A DNA stretch of 64,000 bases, from the NCBI RefSeq assembly GCF_900186865.1, contig NZ_LT906480.1:638001-702000 (forward strand), in the 5' to 3' direction. The stretch comes from Stenotrophomonas maltophilia (GTDB taxonomy: Bacteria; Pseudomonadota; Gammaproteobacteria; Xanthomonadales; Xanthomonadaceae). Below the pieces are notes generated by a model that did not search any database, was not told the DNA's origin, and saw nothing but the letters and a program-made list of their open reading frames with translations. Positions 9,762 to 17,523 of this stretch are shown here, one piece after another. Position 1 is the first letter of the stretch, and each line of letters begins with the position of its first letter. A program made the position numbers and the translations under genes.

Positions 9762-10883
9762 TCACCAGTCCATGTGCATGAACCACAACGCCGCGAAGGC
9801 GTCGATGATGATCACCAGCGAGATCGTCTGCACCACGCTGGAGGTGGTGCGTTCGCCGACCGACTGCGCCGTGCCTTCCACCTTCAGCCCTTCCAGGCAG
9901 CCGATCAGGCCGATCACCAGCGCAAACACCGGCGCCTTCGACAGGCCGACCAGCATGTGCCGCACTTCCATCGTCTCGTGCATGCGCGCGATGTACATCT
10001 GCGGCGGGATGTCGAGGTCGAACGCGCCGACAGTGATGCCGCCGGCCAGGCCCGCGATCATCGCGATGAAGGTCAGCAGGGGCAGGGTGACCAGCAGCGC
10101 CAGCAGGCGTGGCAGCACCAGCAGGTCGATCGGATCCAGACCCAGCGTGCGCATCGCGTCGATTTCCTCGCGCGCCTTCATCGCGCCGATCTGCGCGGTG
10201 AACGCACTGGCGGTGCGGCCGGCCAGCACGATCGCGGTCAGCAGTACCGCGAACTCGCGCAGGAAGGCGATGTTGACCAGCTCGACCACGTAGATCTCGG
10301 CGCCGAAGTCGCGCAGGATGGTCGAGCCGAGGAAGGCGATCACCGCGCCGACCAGGTACGACAGCAGCGCCACCAGCGGTACTGCGTCCAGCCCGACCTG
10401 CTCCATCTGGTGGACGGTGGCGGTCAGGCGGAAACGGCGGGGCTCCTTGACCAGGCGTGCTGCCTTGACCAGGTTCTCGCCGAGGAAACTGCACAGCGCC
10501 TTGATGTTGTGGCCAGTGGCATGGACGCTGACACCGAGCCGTTCCAGCGCCGCCAGCACGCCGAAATCGCGCTTGGGCCGGGGCCGGTCGTCGGCCACTT
10601 CCTCGATGGTGCAGACCAGCGCCTGGTGGTCCGGCCGGAACTGCAACGCGTCCTCGCCAAGGTCGGCGCGATGCGCTACGCGCAGTACCTGCAGCACGCC
10701 GGCCGAATCCATCTTCTCGATGCCGGTGGCGTCGATGCCGGTCAGCGTGTCGGGAACGCCGCGCAGGACTTCGGCCGCGGCCAGCGCGGTCTTCAGGGTC
10801 CAGGTGCCGGACAGGCGGATCAGGCCCGGGTCATGGGCATCCTGTTCGAGCTGGGGGGCGTGGTTCGGGGTCACTTGGGCCAT
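9762..10883 (-). CDS. MlaE-family ABC transporter permease with N-terminal STAS domain
   Basis: A 373-residue permease, first gene of the operon (permease - ATPase - MCE - lipoprotein). Residues ~1-110 look like a STAS/MlaB-like domain (TWTLKTALAAAEVLRG, IDATGIEKMDSAGVLQVLR). The MlaE integral-membrane domain follows, with hydrophobic segments around AVPLVALLSYLVGAVIAFLG, LLALLVTLPLLTFIAMIAGL and FALVIGLIGCLEGL. In E. coli the STAS function is a separate protein, MlaB, so here the two are fused. Upstream is a 93-bp divergent gap shared with the ThrE-like exporter. Confidence 0.9.
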   Translation of the reverse strand: MAQVTPNHAPQLEQDAHDPGLIRLSGTWTLKTALAAAEVLRGVPDTLTGIDATGIEKMDSAGVLQVLRVAHRADLGEDALQFRPDHQALVCTIEEVADDRPRPKRDFGVLAALERLGVSVHATGHNIKALCSFLGENLVKAARLVKEPRRFRLTATVHQMEQVGLDAVPLVALLSYLVGAVIAFLGSTILRDFGAEIYVVELVNIAFLREFAVLLTAIVLAGRTASAFTAQIGAMKAREEIDAMRTLGLDPIDLLVLPRLLALLVTLPLLTFIAMIAGLAGGITVGAFDLDIPPQMYIARMHETMEVRHMLVGLSKAPVFALVIGLIGCLEGLKVEGTAQSVGERTTSSVVQTISLVIIIDAFAALWFMHMDW

Positions 10884-10976
10884 TCGGGTCGCAGCATAAC
10901 CGTTCTGTCTGGGGCATCGCGTCGAACCCGGATGAATTTATCCAGTGCGGCCCGGCAGTAGGTAATACTACGGCGC

Positions 10977-12236
10977 ATGTCCGCAGACGCTCACACGATC
11001 CCCACGCCCCAGGCCACCTACGCGCAGCGCGTGGCCTTTGTTTCCGAGATCGCCGGACGCCTGCACAGCTACGGCACCACGGCCCAGCGCCTGGAAACGG
11101 CAGTGGTGGCACTGGCCCGCCAGCTCGATCTGGATTGTGAACCGTGGTCGAATCCCACCGGTATCATCCTCAGCTTCAGCGACCCGGCGCAGGCCATCGG
11201 CTCCAGCGACATCACCCGGGTGATCCGCCTGGCGCCCGGCGAGAACGACCTGCACAAGCTCAGTGTGGCCGACCATATCGCCGAGGAAGTGGCCAACGGG
11301 CGGATGAGCATCGCCCAGGGCCACACCGCACTGCGCCAGCTGGACAAGGATCCGGGCCGGCGCGGCAAGCTGCGCACCATTCTCTCGTTCACCCTCGGCG
11401 CGGCTGGCGTGGCCGGCATGTGGAAGCTGCCGTGGCTGGACATCGCGACCGCCGGTGTCATCGGCCTGATGATCGGCCTGCTCGGCATGGTCACCGACCG
11501 TCGCCCGGCCACCCGTGAAGCGGCCGAGGCGCTGGCGGCGCTGCTGGCCGGCATGGTCGCAACCCTGGTCGCGTCCTTTGTTGGCGCACTCAACCTCAAC
11601 ACGGTGATCATCGCCTCGCTGGTGGTGCTGCTGCCCGGCATGTCGCTGACCAATGCGGTCAATGAACTCGCCAGCCAGCATTGGGTCTCGGGTACCGCGC
11701 GCTTTGCCGGCGCGTTGACCACCATCATGAAGCTCAGCGTGGGCGCGATGATCGCGGTGACCTTGGCCGATGTACTCGGCCTGGACCCGGTGATCCGCGC
11801 CACGCGGCCGCAGGGGCCGTGGGTGGAGTGGGGTTCGCTGCTGACCGCGGCATTCGCCTTCGCGATGCTGTTCAAGGCCAACCGGCGCGATTACCCGTGG
11901 GTGATCGCGGCCTCGGTGGCGGGTTACGCGATCTCCAAGTTCGGCGGGCACGCCTGGGGCGCGCCGGCCGGCATCTTCCTGTCAGCGATGCTGCTGACCG
12001 CCGGTGGCAATCTATTCGGCCGCCTCGTTGGCCGCCCAGGAGCGATCATCCGCCTGCCGGGCATCATCATGATGGTGCCCGGCAGCACCAGCCTGCGCGG
12101 CGTGCTGACCCTGGTCCAGCAGCAGGACGTTGGCGCGGGCCAAAGCGTGTTCCTCACCGTGCTCAACGTGGTGATGGCGCTGGTGGCCGGCCTGCTGTTC
12201 GGCAACCTGCTGATGCCGGCGCGCAAAACCCTGTAG
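10977..12236 (+). CDS. threonine/serine exporter family protein (ThrE-type)
   Basis: A 419-residue membrane protein. The N-terminal ~150 residues are the soluble part of the ThrE/DUF1212 domain (YAQRVAFVSEIAGRLHSYGTTAQRLE, NPTGIILSFSD). About ten hydrophobic segments follow, including the second DUF3815-like half (LPGIIMMVPGSTSLRGVL). Homologues export threonine and serine by proton-motive force; substrate here is inferred. The TAG stop is part of a GTAG sequence that opens an imperfect hairpin. A TAATAC -10-like box lies about 10-15 bases before the ATG. A strong terminator follows at 12268. Confidence 0.87.
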   Translation: MSADAHTIPTPQATYAQRVAFVSEIAGRLHSYGTTAQRLETAVVALARQLDLDCEPWSNPTGIILSFSDPAQAIGSSDITRVIRLAPGENDLHKLSVADHIAEEVANGRMSIAQGHTALRQLDKDPGRRGKLRTILSFTLGAAGVAGMWKLPWLDIATAGVIGLMIGLLGMVTDRRPATREAAEALAALLAGMVATLVASFVGALNLNTVIIASLVVLLPGMSLTNAVNELASQHWVSGTARFAGALTTIMKLSVGAMIAVTLADVLGLDPVIRATRPQGPWVEWGSLLTAAFAFAMLFKANRRDYPWVIAASVAGYAISKFGGHAWGAPAGIFLSAMLLTAGGNLFGRLVGRPGAIIRLPGIIMMVPGSTSLRGVLTLVQQQDVGAGQSVFLTVLNVVMALVAGLLFGNLLMPARKTL

Positions 12237-12267
12237 GTGTGGACCGTTGGCCCGCACACCGAAGAAT

Positions 12268-12297
12268 GAAAAACGCCGGCTTCCGCCGGCGTTTTTC
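12268..12297. terminator. bidirectional intrinsic terminator between thrE-like and H-NS-like genes
   Basis: The hairpin ACGCCGG-CTTC-CCGGCGT (allowing for loop ends) is flanked by five A on the left and five T on the right, so it can stop transcription from both convergent genes. Confidence 0.85.
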
Positions 12298-12316
12298 ATT
12301 GCATCCCGATCCGGCC

Positions 12317-12700
12317 TCAGGCCTTCTTGATCAGGAAATCTTCCGGCTTCTTGTTGCCCTTGGCGGTCAGCTCGGCCATCCAGCGCGGCTGCTTGCCACG
12401 ACCGGTCCAGGTTTCCTTGGGGTTGGCCGGGTTGCGGTACTTCGGGGCAACCTTGCCCAGCTTGCGGCCGGCGGTCTTGGACGGTGCCTTGGCTGCCGGG
12501 GCGGCTTTGCGCGCGCGCGGGGCCGGGGCGCCGCCGAACAGTTCTTCGATGGTGTAGCCCTCGGTCTTGGCCAGCTTGGTCAGCTGGGCCCGGACCTTGG
12601 TGATTGGCCGGCGCTTGGCGACGATGGTCTGCTGCTTCTTGGCGGTACGGATCAGGGCGCCCAGCTCGCGTGCCGACAGGCCGGTCAGGTCAATGCTCAT
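12317..12700 (-). CDS. H-NS histone-family nucleoid-associated protein
   Basis: A 127-residue basic protein. The N-terminal ~50 residues form a short oligomerisation helix (LSARELGALIRTAKKQQTI). An Ala/Lys/Pro-rich linker (~60-90) follows. The C-terminal DNA-binding domain shows the H-NS core: PKYRNPANPKETWTGRGKQP, ending in a Trp-Met helix. Proteins of this type silence AT-rich, horizontally acquired genes; the relatively AT-rich leaders of the adhesin and fimbrial genes in this window are natural candidates. A tract of relatively AT-rich DNA (12701-12885) upstream probably holds its promoter. Confidence 0.9.
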   Translation of the reverse strand: MSIDLTGLSARELGALIRTAKKQQTIVAKRRPITKVRAQLTKLAKTEGYTIEELFGGAPAPRARKAAPAAKAPSKTAGRKLGKVAPKYRNPANPKETWTGRGKQPRWMAELTAKGNKKPEDFLIKKA

Positions 12701-12885
12701 TTACGGTTACTCCGGAAACTAAAATGTGGACGGGACGAGCCAGTCCATGGCGTCGCGGGACAGAATAAAGATGAATTAATCACAGCACAAATGCAGGCGG
12801 GTCATGGCCTGGCAGCATCCCGGCTGCATTGCGTCGATTTTGACCGGATTATGTCCGCTGCAGTATTGCTCAACTGGGCGACAGG

Positions 12886-12917
12886 CAAAAAAAAAGACCG
12901 GGGCGTGCCCCGGTCTT
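12886..12917 (-). terminator. intrinsic terminator of proS
   Basis: On the complement strand, AGACCGGGGC-ACG(C)-GCCCCGGTCT is followed by nine T (A tract at 12887-12895). It lies 8 bp beyond the proS stop. Confidence 0.85.
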
Positions 12918-12924
12918 CTCCTGA

Positions 12925-14628
12925 TCAGCCCTGCAGTCGCTGCAGCAGGGTGGCCTTGTCCAGGCTTTCCGCTTCGCTGGCGCGGCGCGAGCGGTACTCG
13001 TAGGTACCGGCGGCCAGGCCGCGCTCGCTCACCACCACGCGGTGCGGGATGCCGATCAGTTCCATGTCGGCGAACATCGCACCCGGGCGCAGGCCACGGT
13101 CGTCCAGCGCGGCATCGAGGCCGGCGTCGCGGAGTTCCTGCAGCAGGCTGGCAGCAGCATCGGCCACGGCGGCGTCGCCCTTCGGGTTGATCACGCACAC
13201 CACCACCTGCCACGGCGCCATCGCGTCCGGCCAGATGATGCCGGCATCGTCATGGTTCTGTTCGATCGCGGCAGCCACCACGCGCGAGATACCGATGCCG
13301 TAGCAGCCCATCGCCATCACCGCCGCCTTGCCGTTCTCGTCCAGCACGGTGGCATCCAGCGCTTCGGCATATTTGCGGCCGAGCTGGAACACGTGGCCGA
13401 CTTCGATGCCACGGGCGATCTTCAGTTCGCCACCGTCCAGCGCGCGGTCACCGGCACGCACGTTGCGGATGTCGGCCACTTCCGGTTCCGGAAGGTCGCG
13501 GCCCCAGTTGACCCCGGCCAGGTGGAAACCGACTTCGTTGGCGCCGACGACGAAGTCGGACATCGCGGCCACTTCGCGGTCGGCGACCACGCGGATGGCC
13601 TTGGCCGGGGCGACCGGGCCGAGGAAGCCCGGCACGCTGCCCAGGTACTCGGCGATTTCCGCCTCGCTGGCAAAGCGCTGTTCGTCCAGGCCGGCAACCT
13701 TGGCCAGCTTGATTTCGTTGACCTCATGGTCGCCGCGCACCAGCACCAGCACGAACTGCTGTGCTTCGCCTTCACCGGCGATCAGCGCCACCGACTTCAC
13801 CGTGCGCTGCAGCTCGATGCCGAGCAGCGCCGCGACGTCCTCGCAGGTTTTCTGGGTAGGGGTGTCGACCTTGCGCATGGCTTCACTGGCAGCCGCGCGC
13901 GGTGCCGGATCGGCGGCGATCGCCGCTTCCATGTTCGCGGCGTAGTCCGAACCGGTGGAGAACACCAGCGCGTCTTCGCCGGAATCCGCGATCACGTGGA
14001 ATTCCTGCGAGGCATCGCCACCGATCGCACCGGAGTCGGCCTGCACCATGCGGAAGTCCAGGCCAAGGCGGGTGAAGATGCGGCTGTAGGCCGACTTCAT
14101 GTTCTCGTATTCGCGCACCAGGCACTCATCGTGCAGGTGGAACGAATAGGCATCCTTCATCAGGAATTCGCGCGAACGCATCACGCCGAAGCGCGGGCGG
14201 ATCTCGTCGCGGAACTTGGTCTGTACCTGGTAGAAATTCACCGGCAGCTGCTTGTAGCTGGACAGCTCGCTGCGCGCGAAGTCGCAGGCGGCTTCTTCGG
14301 CGGTCGGGCTGTAGCAGAACACCTGGTCCTTGCGGTCCTTGATCTTCAGCAGCTGCGGGCCGAACTTCTGCCAGCGACCGGTCTGCTCCCACAGTTCCTT
14401 CGGCTGGATGGTCGGGATCTGGAATTCCACGGCACCGGCACGGTCCATTTCCTCGCGCACGATGCGCTCGACCTTGCGCAGCACGCGCAGGCCCAGCGGC
14501 GACCAGGTGTACAGGCCCGATGCCAGCTTGCGGATCATGCCCGCGCGCAGCATCAGCCGGTGGCTGGTGAGCTCGGCGTCGCTGGGGGTTTCCTTGGTGG
14601 TGTGCAGGTGGAACTGGGAGAGGCGCAT
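12925..14628 (-). CDS. proS: prolyl-tRNA synthetase
   Basis: A 567-residue class II aminoacyl-tRNA synthetase that charges tRNA-Pro. The start [13 protein letters not shown] is canonical. Class II motif 1 lies in the [16 protein letters not shown] area, motif 2 in [30 protein letters not shown], and motif 3 in [23 protein letters not shown]. The bacterial-type INS editing domain occupies about residues 220-400 between motifs 2 and 3 ([29 protein letters not shown]). The C-terminal anticodon domain follows ([11 protein letters not shown]). Full length for the family (E. coli 572). Its upstream gap is unusually rich in repeats. Confidence 0.97.
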   Translation of the reverse strand: MRLSQFHLHTTKETPSDAELTSHRLMLRAGMIRKLASGLYTWSPLGLRVLRKVERIVREEMDRAGAVEFQIPTIQPKELWEQTGRWQKFGPQLLKIKDRKDQVFCYSPTAEEAACDFARSELSSYKQLPVNFYQVQTKFRDEIRPRFGVMRSREFLMKDAYSFHLHDECLVREYENMKSAYSRIFTRLGLDFRMVQADSGAIGGDASQEFHVIADSGEDALVFSTGSDYAANMEAAIAADPAPRAAASEAMRKVDTPTQKTCEDVAALLGIELQRTVKSVALIAGEGEAQQFVLVLVRGDHEVNEIKLAKVAGLDEQRFASEAEIAEYLGSVPGFLGPVAPAKAIRVVADREVAAMSDFVVGANEVGFHLAGVNWGRDLPEPEVADIRNVRAGDRALDGGELKIARGIEVGHVFQLGRKYAEALDATVLDENGKAAVMAMGCYGIGISRVVAAAIEQNHDDAGIIWPDAMAPWQVVVCVINPKGDAAVADAAASLLQELRDAGLDAALDDRGLRPGAMFADMELIGIPHRVVVSERGLAAGTYEYRSRRASEAESLDKATLLQRLQG

Positions 14629-14691
14629 CGTCGGCTTCGGATAACGGCAGAGACGCCTATTCTGCCAGCCCGGCCGGGGGGAGGGGTATCG

Positions 14692-14708
14692 GCAGGGCTG
14701 CGCCCTGC
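14692..14708. repeat. small GC hairpin on the outer side of module 1
   Basis: GCAGGG-CTGCG-CCCTGC, followed by ACCCGC and a CAACGGCAACAG tract. Equivalent hairpins with different but matched arms lie at 15161, 33436, 57916 and 59860. Confidence 0.75.
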
Positions 14709-14749
14709 ACCCGCCTCAAGCAACGGCAACAGCGGGTTTCCCGTGGTAA

Positions 14750-14852
14750 GGCAGGGTGGGTCCGGTTGCGGGGGGGCGCCGTGAATACGTCCATGTAGGC
14801 TCGGTCGCCGCATCCATGCGGCTCACGCCCCCGCAACCGGACCCACCCCGCC
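14750..14852 (-). repeat. large stem-loop module 1 (reverse orientation)
   Basis: Inverted arms 14750-14773 and 14829-14852 pair over 24 bp with one mismatch (A at 14753). The loop holds the conserved core: the small hairpin CCGCAT-CC-ATGCGG and, read on the complement, AAGC/GAGC...CATGGACG...CACGGCG. The right arm is followed by CTTTGACAG, as in the other modules. Confidence 0.88.
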
Positions 14853-14888
14853 TTTGACAGACCCCGCGATCTGTTGGACATGCCGATG

Positions 14889-14929
14889 GGGGTCAGATCC
14901 GTTTTCCGGAGGAAAACGGATCTGACCCC
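14889..14929. repeat. 41-bp perfect palindrome (19-bp arms)
   Basis: Arms 14889-14907 and 14911-14929 are exact inverted copies around a GGA centre. The arm begins GGGGTCAGATCCG. It sits midway between modules 1 and 2. Function unknown; it lacks a T tract, so it is not a classical terminator. Confidence 0.88.
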
Positions 14930-14957
14930 GGATTAAATTCGAGATCTGACAGATTTC

Positions 14958-14980
14958 ATCCACGCATGGCGTGGATCTAC
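14958..14980. repeat. GTAG-type REP hairpin
   Basis: ATCCACGC-ATG-GCGTGGAT followed by CTAC (reverse complement of GTAG). The same hairpin occurs at 31791, 58155 and 58220, and a variant at 61650. Confidence 0.8.
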
Positions 14981-15004
14981 CACCGTCACCGGGAAACTGT
15001 CGAA

Positions 15005-15106
15005 GGCGGGGCGGTGTCGGATTGCGGGGTGTCCGCGGCATGGATGCCGCGGCCAAGCCCCCATGGACGGGTTTACGGCGTCCCCGCAATCCGACACCGC
15101 CCCGCC
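15005..15106 (+). repeat. large stem-loop module 2 (forward orientation)
   Basis: Arms 15005-15029 and 15082-15106 are a perfect 25-bp inverted repeat. The arm sequence differs from module 1 at several positions, and each change is matched in the partner arm. The loop contains GCATGGATGC, GGCCAAGCCCCCATGG and ACGGGTTTACGGCG, colinear with the other modules. CTGTCGAAG precedes the left arm. Confidence 0.9.
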
Positions 15107-15160
15107 AAACCTACAGAAAGCCCAGAGCCGGCTGTTGCCCGTGCTGTTGCCTCTGCGGGT

Positions 15161-15179
15161 GCAGGGCTGCAAGCCCTGC
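15161..15179. repeat. small GC hairpin on the outer side of module 2
   Basis: GCAGGGCT-GCA-AGCCCTGC preceded by GCGGGT. It mirrors the hairpin beside module 1, giving the locus an overall inverted symmetry. Confidence 0.7.
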
Positions 15180-15187
15180 CGATAACC

Positions 15188-15562
15188 TCACTCCGCCGGG
15201 CAGTACGCCTTGATGGCCGCTTCAGCCAATCCCTTCTGCGCGCTGCGCTGTTCCGCGGTCAACGCGGTATCGGCCTTCCCGTCGCCATTGGTGTCCTGCA
15301 TCACCTGGCCGGAGCCTTCCAGCAGGGCCAGGTTGGCACGGGCGGTGCTGCACTGCTCCGGCACCGGCGCGGCCGGGGTCTCGGCGCTGGCCGCGGCCTG
15401 CGGGGTGCGAGCCTGTTCGCGGGTCTCGAACTTCTTGCCCGCCGGCGGGGTCTCCGAATACTGGGTCACGCCATGGGCGTCCTTCCATTTATAGACCGGG
15501 CCGGCCACGGCGTTGGCACTGGCCAACAGCAGCAGGCATCCAAGGCAGGACAGGGCACGCAT
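15188..15562 (-). CDS. DUF4124 domain-containing exported protein
   Basis: A 124-residue protein starting at the ATG at 15562 (MRALSCLG), which has GGAG six bases upstream. An upstream ATG at 15604 would add 14 residues and overlap the pssA region. A signal peptide (~1-22, ending NAVAG) precedes the DUF4124 motif VYKWKDAHGVTQYSETPPAG. Such proteins are small periplasmic proteins of unknown function common in Xanthomonadaceae. The second half (NGDGKADTALTAEQRSAQK) has an EF-hand-like DTNGDGKAD stretch, possibly coincidental. Divergent from pssA with an 80-bp gap. Confidence 0.83.
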   Translation of the reverse strand: MRALSCLGCLLLLASANAVAGPVYKWKDAHGVTQYSETPPAGKKFETREQARTPQAAASAETPAAPVPEQCSTARANLALLEGSGQVMQDTNGDGKADTALTAEQRSAQKGLAEAAIKAYCPAE

Positions 15563-15642
15563 GGCAAACTCCGCGGAATGGGCGTAGAACGCCGATTGCA
15601 GCATTGGCGCCGAGCACTGGCAAGTCGATTAAACTGGATTCC

Positions 15643-16419
15643 ATGGACCCGATCACACCGCCGCCGCGTTCGCGCACGATTTACCTGCTGCCCAACCTGT
15701 TCACCACCGCCGGCCTGTTCGCCGGCTTCTACGCGATCATCGCCGCGGCCAACGGGGATTTCGTCAATGCCAGCATCGCCGTGTTCGTGGCGGCGGTGAT
15801 GGATGGCCTGGACGGGCGCGTGGCGCGCCTGACCGGTACCAGCAGCGAGTTCGGCGTCCAGTACGACTCGCTGGCCGACCTGGTCAGCTTCGGCATGGCC
15901 CCGGCGCTGGTGATGTACCACTGGTCGCTGTCGTGGCTGAAGTTCGATGACCCGCTGCTCGGCCGCGTCGGCTGGGCCGTGGCCTTCCTGTATGCCGCCT
16001 GCGCGGCGCTGCGCCTGGCCCGCTTCAACACCCAGGTCGCGGTGGTCGACAAGCGCTGGTTCGTCGGCCTGGCCAGCCCGGCCGCGGCCGGGCTGATGAT
16101 GTCCTTCGTCTGGGCCTTCGCCGATGGCAACCTGGGCTGGGACGGCAACCAGCTGCGCTACGTGGCGCTGGCGGTGACGATCGTCGCGGCGCTGTTGATG
16201 GTCAGCCGTATCCGCTTCTGGAGCTTCAAGGGTGGCGGCGCCAAGGGCACCCGCTCCGACCGCGTGCCGTTCCTGGTGCTGGCGCTGGTGCCGGTCGCCA
16301 TCGCCATCGCGGTGATCGACCTGCCGCGCGTGCTGTTCGCGGTCGGCATCCTGTACGCCTTGTCCGGCCCGGTGATGTGGGCCGTGCAGCGCCTGCGCAA
16401 GAAGCCCGAGGCCGCGTGA
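15643..16419 (+). CDS. pssA: CDP-diacylglycerol-serine O-phosphatidyltransferase
   Basis: A 258-residue inner-membrane enzyme that makes phosphatidylserine, the precursor of phosphatidylethanolamine, from CDP-diacylglycerol and serine. The CDP-alcohol phosphatidyltransferase signature D-x2-DG-x2-AR-x8-G-x3-D-x3-D is present as DGLDGRVAR...FGVQYDSLAD. About eight hydrophobic segments are seen. This is the integral-membrane (Bacillus-type) PssA, unlike the E. coli enzyme. The ATG at 15643 (MDPITPPPRSR) is chosen over the upstream 15604 start because family similarity begins there. Its stop overlaps the next GTG start (GTGA), so the genes are translationally coupled. Confidence 0.93.
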   Translation: MDPITPPPRSRTIYLLPNLFTTAGLFAGFYAIIAAANGDFVNASIAVFVAAVMDGLDGRVARLTGTSSEFGVQYDSLADLVSFGMAPALVMYHWSLSWLKFDDPLLGRVGWAVAFLYAACAALRLARFNTQVAVVDKRWFVGLASPAAAGLMMSFVWAFADGNLGWDGNQLRYVALAVTIVAALLMVSRIRFWSFKGGGAKGTRSDRVPFLVLALVPVAIAIAVIDLPRVLFAVGILYALSGPVMWAVQRLRKKPEAA

Positions 16420-16925
16420 GCCAGGAACTGCCCGTGCTGTGGTCACCGGCCCAGCAGGCCTGGCTGCAGGCCATGGGCTATACCGTCTATCACGACGGCC
16501 AGTTGGCTGCGGAGCTGGATGCCGCGCTGCAGTTGAGCGTGGCCGAAGCCGATGCGGCTGCCGCGCCAGCGGTGGAGCAGGTGCGGGCACCAATCGCCCC
16601 CGCGCGCGAGCCTCCGGCTGAAGCCACACCGGGTTCCCGCCAAGAACGCCCGGTGCCGCCGCGTCGCGAGACCCCGGTCAGCGCACCGGACACCGCGCCC
16701 GCCGCTGCCCGCCCGCTGCCGGGTGGCAATGCCCGGCAACCGGTGGTGCGGCTCCCGGATCGCCTGCAGATCGCACTGCTGCGTGCCTCCGGCTGTAATC
16801 CCAACGACCCTGCCACGCAGGCGCTGATGGACAGCTGGCCGCTGGACCAGCTGCGTCAGGACCCGGCCGCCAAGCGCGCGTTGTGGCCGCAACTGCGCGC
16901 CCTGCGCAAGCGGGGCGCACCATGA
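16416..16925 (+). CDS. probable DNA polymerase III psi subunit (HolD-like)
   Basis: A 169-residue, Ala/Pro-rich protein not obvious at first sight. It starts at the GTG at 16416, overlapping the pssA stop. Residues ~1-30 (LWSPAQQAWLQAMGYTVYHDG) resemble the chi-binding N-terminus of HolD (WQLQQLGITQW in E. coli). The C-terminal block DQLRQDPAAKRALWPQLRALR resembles the E. coli DLRANPTARAALWQQICTYE. A low-complexity linker (~45-120) separates them. It overlaps rimI by 4 bp, which is the holD-rimI arrangement of E. coli. Psi links chi and SSB to the clamp loader. The identification rests on short motifs plus synteny. Confidence 0.6.
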   Translation: MSQELPVLWSPAQQAWLQAMGYTVYHDGQLAAELDAALQLSVAEADAAAAPAVEQVRAPIAPAREPPAEATPGSRQERPVPPRRETPVSAPDTAPAAARPLPGGNARQPVVRLPDRLQIALLRASGCNPNDPATQALMDSWPLDQLRQDPAAKRALWPQLRALRKRGAP

Positions 16926-17419
16926 GTGCGGTCAGCCAGCCCGGCCCGGTCAGCCTGCGCGCATTGCGCGAGAGCGACCTCAATGCGGTGATGGCGATTG
17001 AAGTGCGTGGGTATCCGTTCCCATGGACCCGCGGCATCTTCGTTGATTGCCTGCGTGCCGGTTATCCCGGCCTGGCGATGGAGCGCGATGGCCAGCTGAT
17101 CGGCTACGGCGTGCTCAGCATTGCCGCCGATGAGGCACATGTATTGAACATCTGCATCGATCCGCTGGCGCAGTCGCGTGGGCTGGGTCGTCAACTGCTG
17201 CGCGCACTGGTGCAGCTGGCAGGCAACCGGGGTGCGCAGCGTGTATTCCTGGAAGTGCGTCCGTCCAACACGCCGGCGCTGGCGCTGTACCACAGCGAAG
17301 GCTTCAACGAGATCGGCCGCCGCCCGCGCTACTATCCGGCCGCACAGGGCCGCGAAGACGCGGTGGTGATGGCGATCGAACTGGTCGACGGCGACCTGCA
17401 GACGATGCCGCCGTTGTAA
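16922..17419 (+). CDS. rimI: ribosomal protein S18 alanine N-acetyltransferase
   Basis: A 165-residue GNAT acetyltransferase that acetylates the N-terminus of ribosomal protein S18. The acetyl-CoA loop is QSRGLGRQLL (~residues 90-100), preceded by HVLNICIDP, the standard RimI beta-4 strand. FLEVRPSNTPALALYHSEGF is the family's C-terminal block. The ATG overlaps the preceding TGA (ATGA). Third gene of a pssA - holD-like - rimI set. A REP hairpin begins 12 bp after the stop. Confidence 0.92.
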   Translation: MSAVSQPGPVSLRALRESDLNAVMAIEVRGYPFPWTRGIFVDCLRAGYPGLAMERDGQLIGYGVLSIAADEAHVLNICIDPLAQSRGLGRQLLRALVQLAGNRGAQRVFLEVRPSNTPALALYHSEGFNEIGRRPRYYPAAQGREDAVVMAIELVDGDLQTMPPL

Positions 17420-17430
17420 CGGAGAAGGAT

Positions 17431-17516
17431 TGCCGGCCAGCGGCCGGCACTACCGGTGGATCTCCGCTGTCATCGACACGTCACCTGCCGTGGTAGGTGC
17501 CAACCTTGGTTGGCAC
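17431..17516. repeat. two GTAG (SMAG-type) hairpins after rimI
   Basis: First hairpin 17431-17449 (TGCCGGCC-AGC-GGCCGGCA) followed by CTAC. Second at 17492-17516: GGTAG then GTGCCAACC-TT-GGTTGGCAC. They face each other, forming an inverted pair between convergent genes. Confidence 0.85.
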
Positions 17517-17523
17517 GCTTTTC

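Larger units (their letters stand above)
14629..15187. other. gene-free repeat-rich gap between proS and the DUF4124 gene
   Basis: No convincing coding sequence. The order is: small GC hairpin, degenerate CAACGG/CAACAG tract, stem-loop module 1 (reverse), a 41-bp palindrome, a GTAG-type hairpin, stem-loop module 2 (forward), then a second small GC hairpin. The proS promoter must lie at its left end. Confidence 0.8.

Noticed and set aside
13042..14784. A 580-codon frame antisense to proS
   Set aside because: proS on the complement has all class II motifs and full length.
14700..15180. Modules as CRISPR or phage attachment sites
   Set aside because: Copies are inverted pairs with conserved loops and no integrase or phage genes; they do not have regular repeat-spacer spacing.
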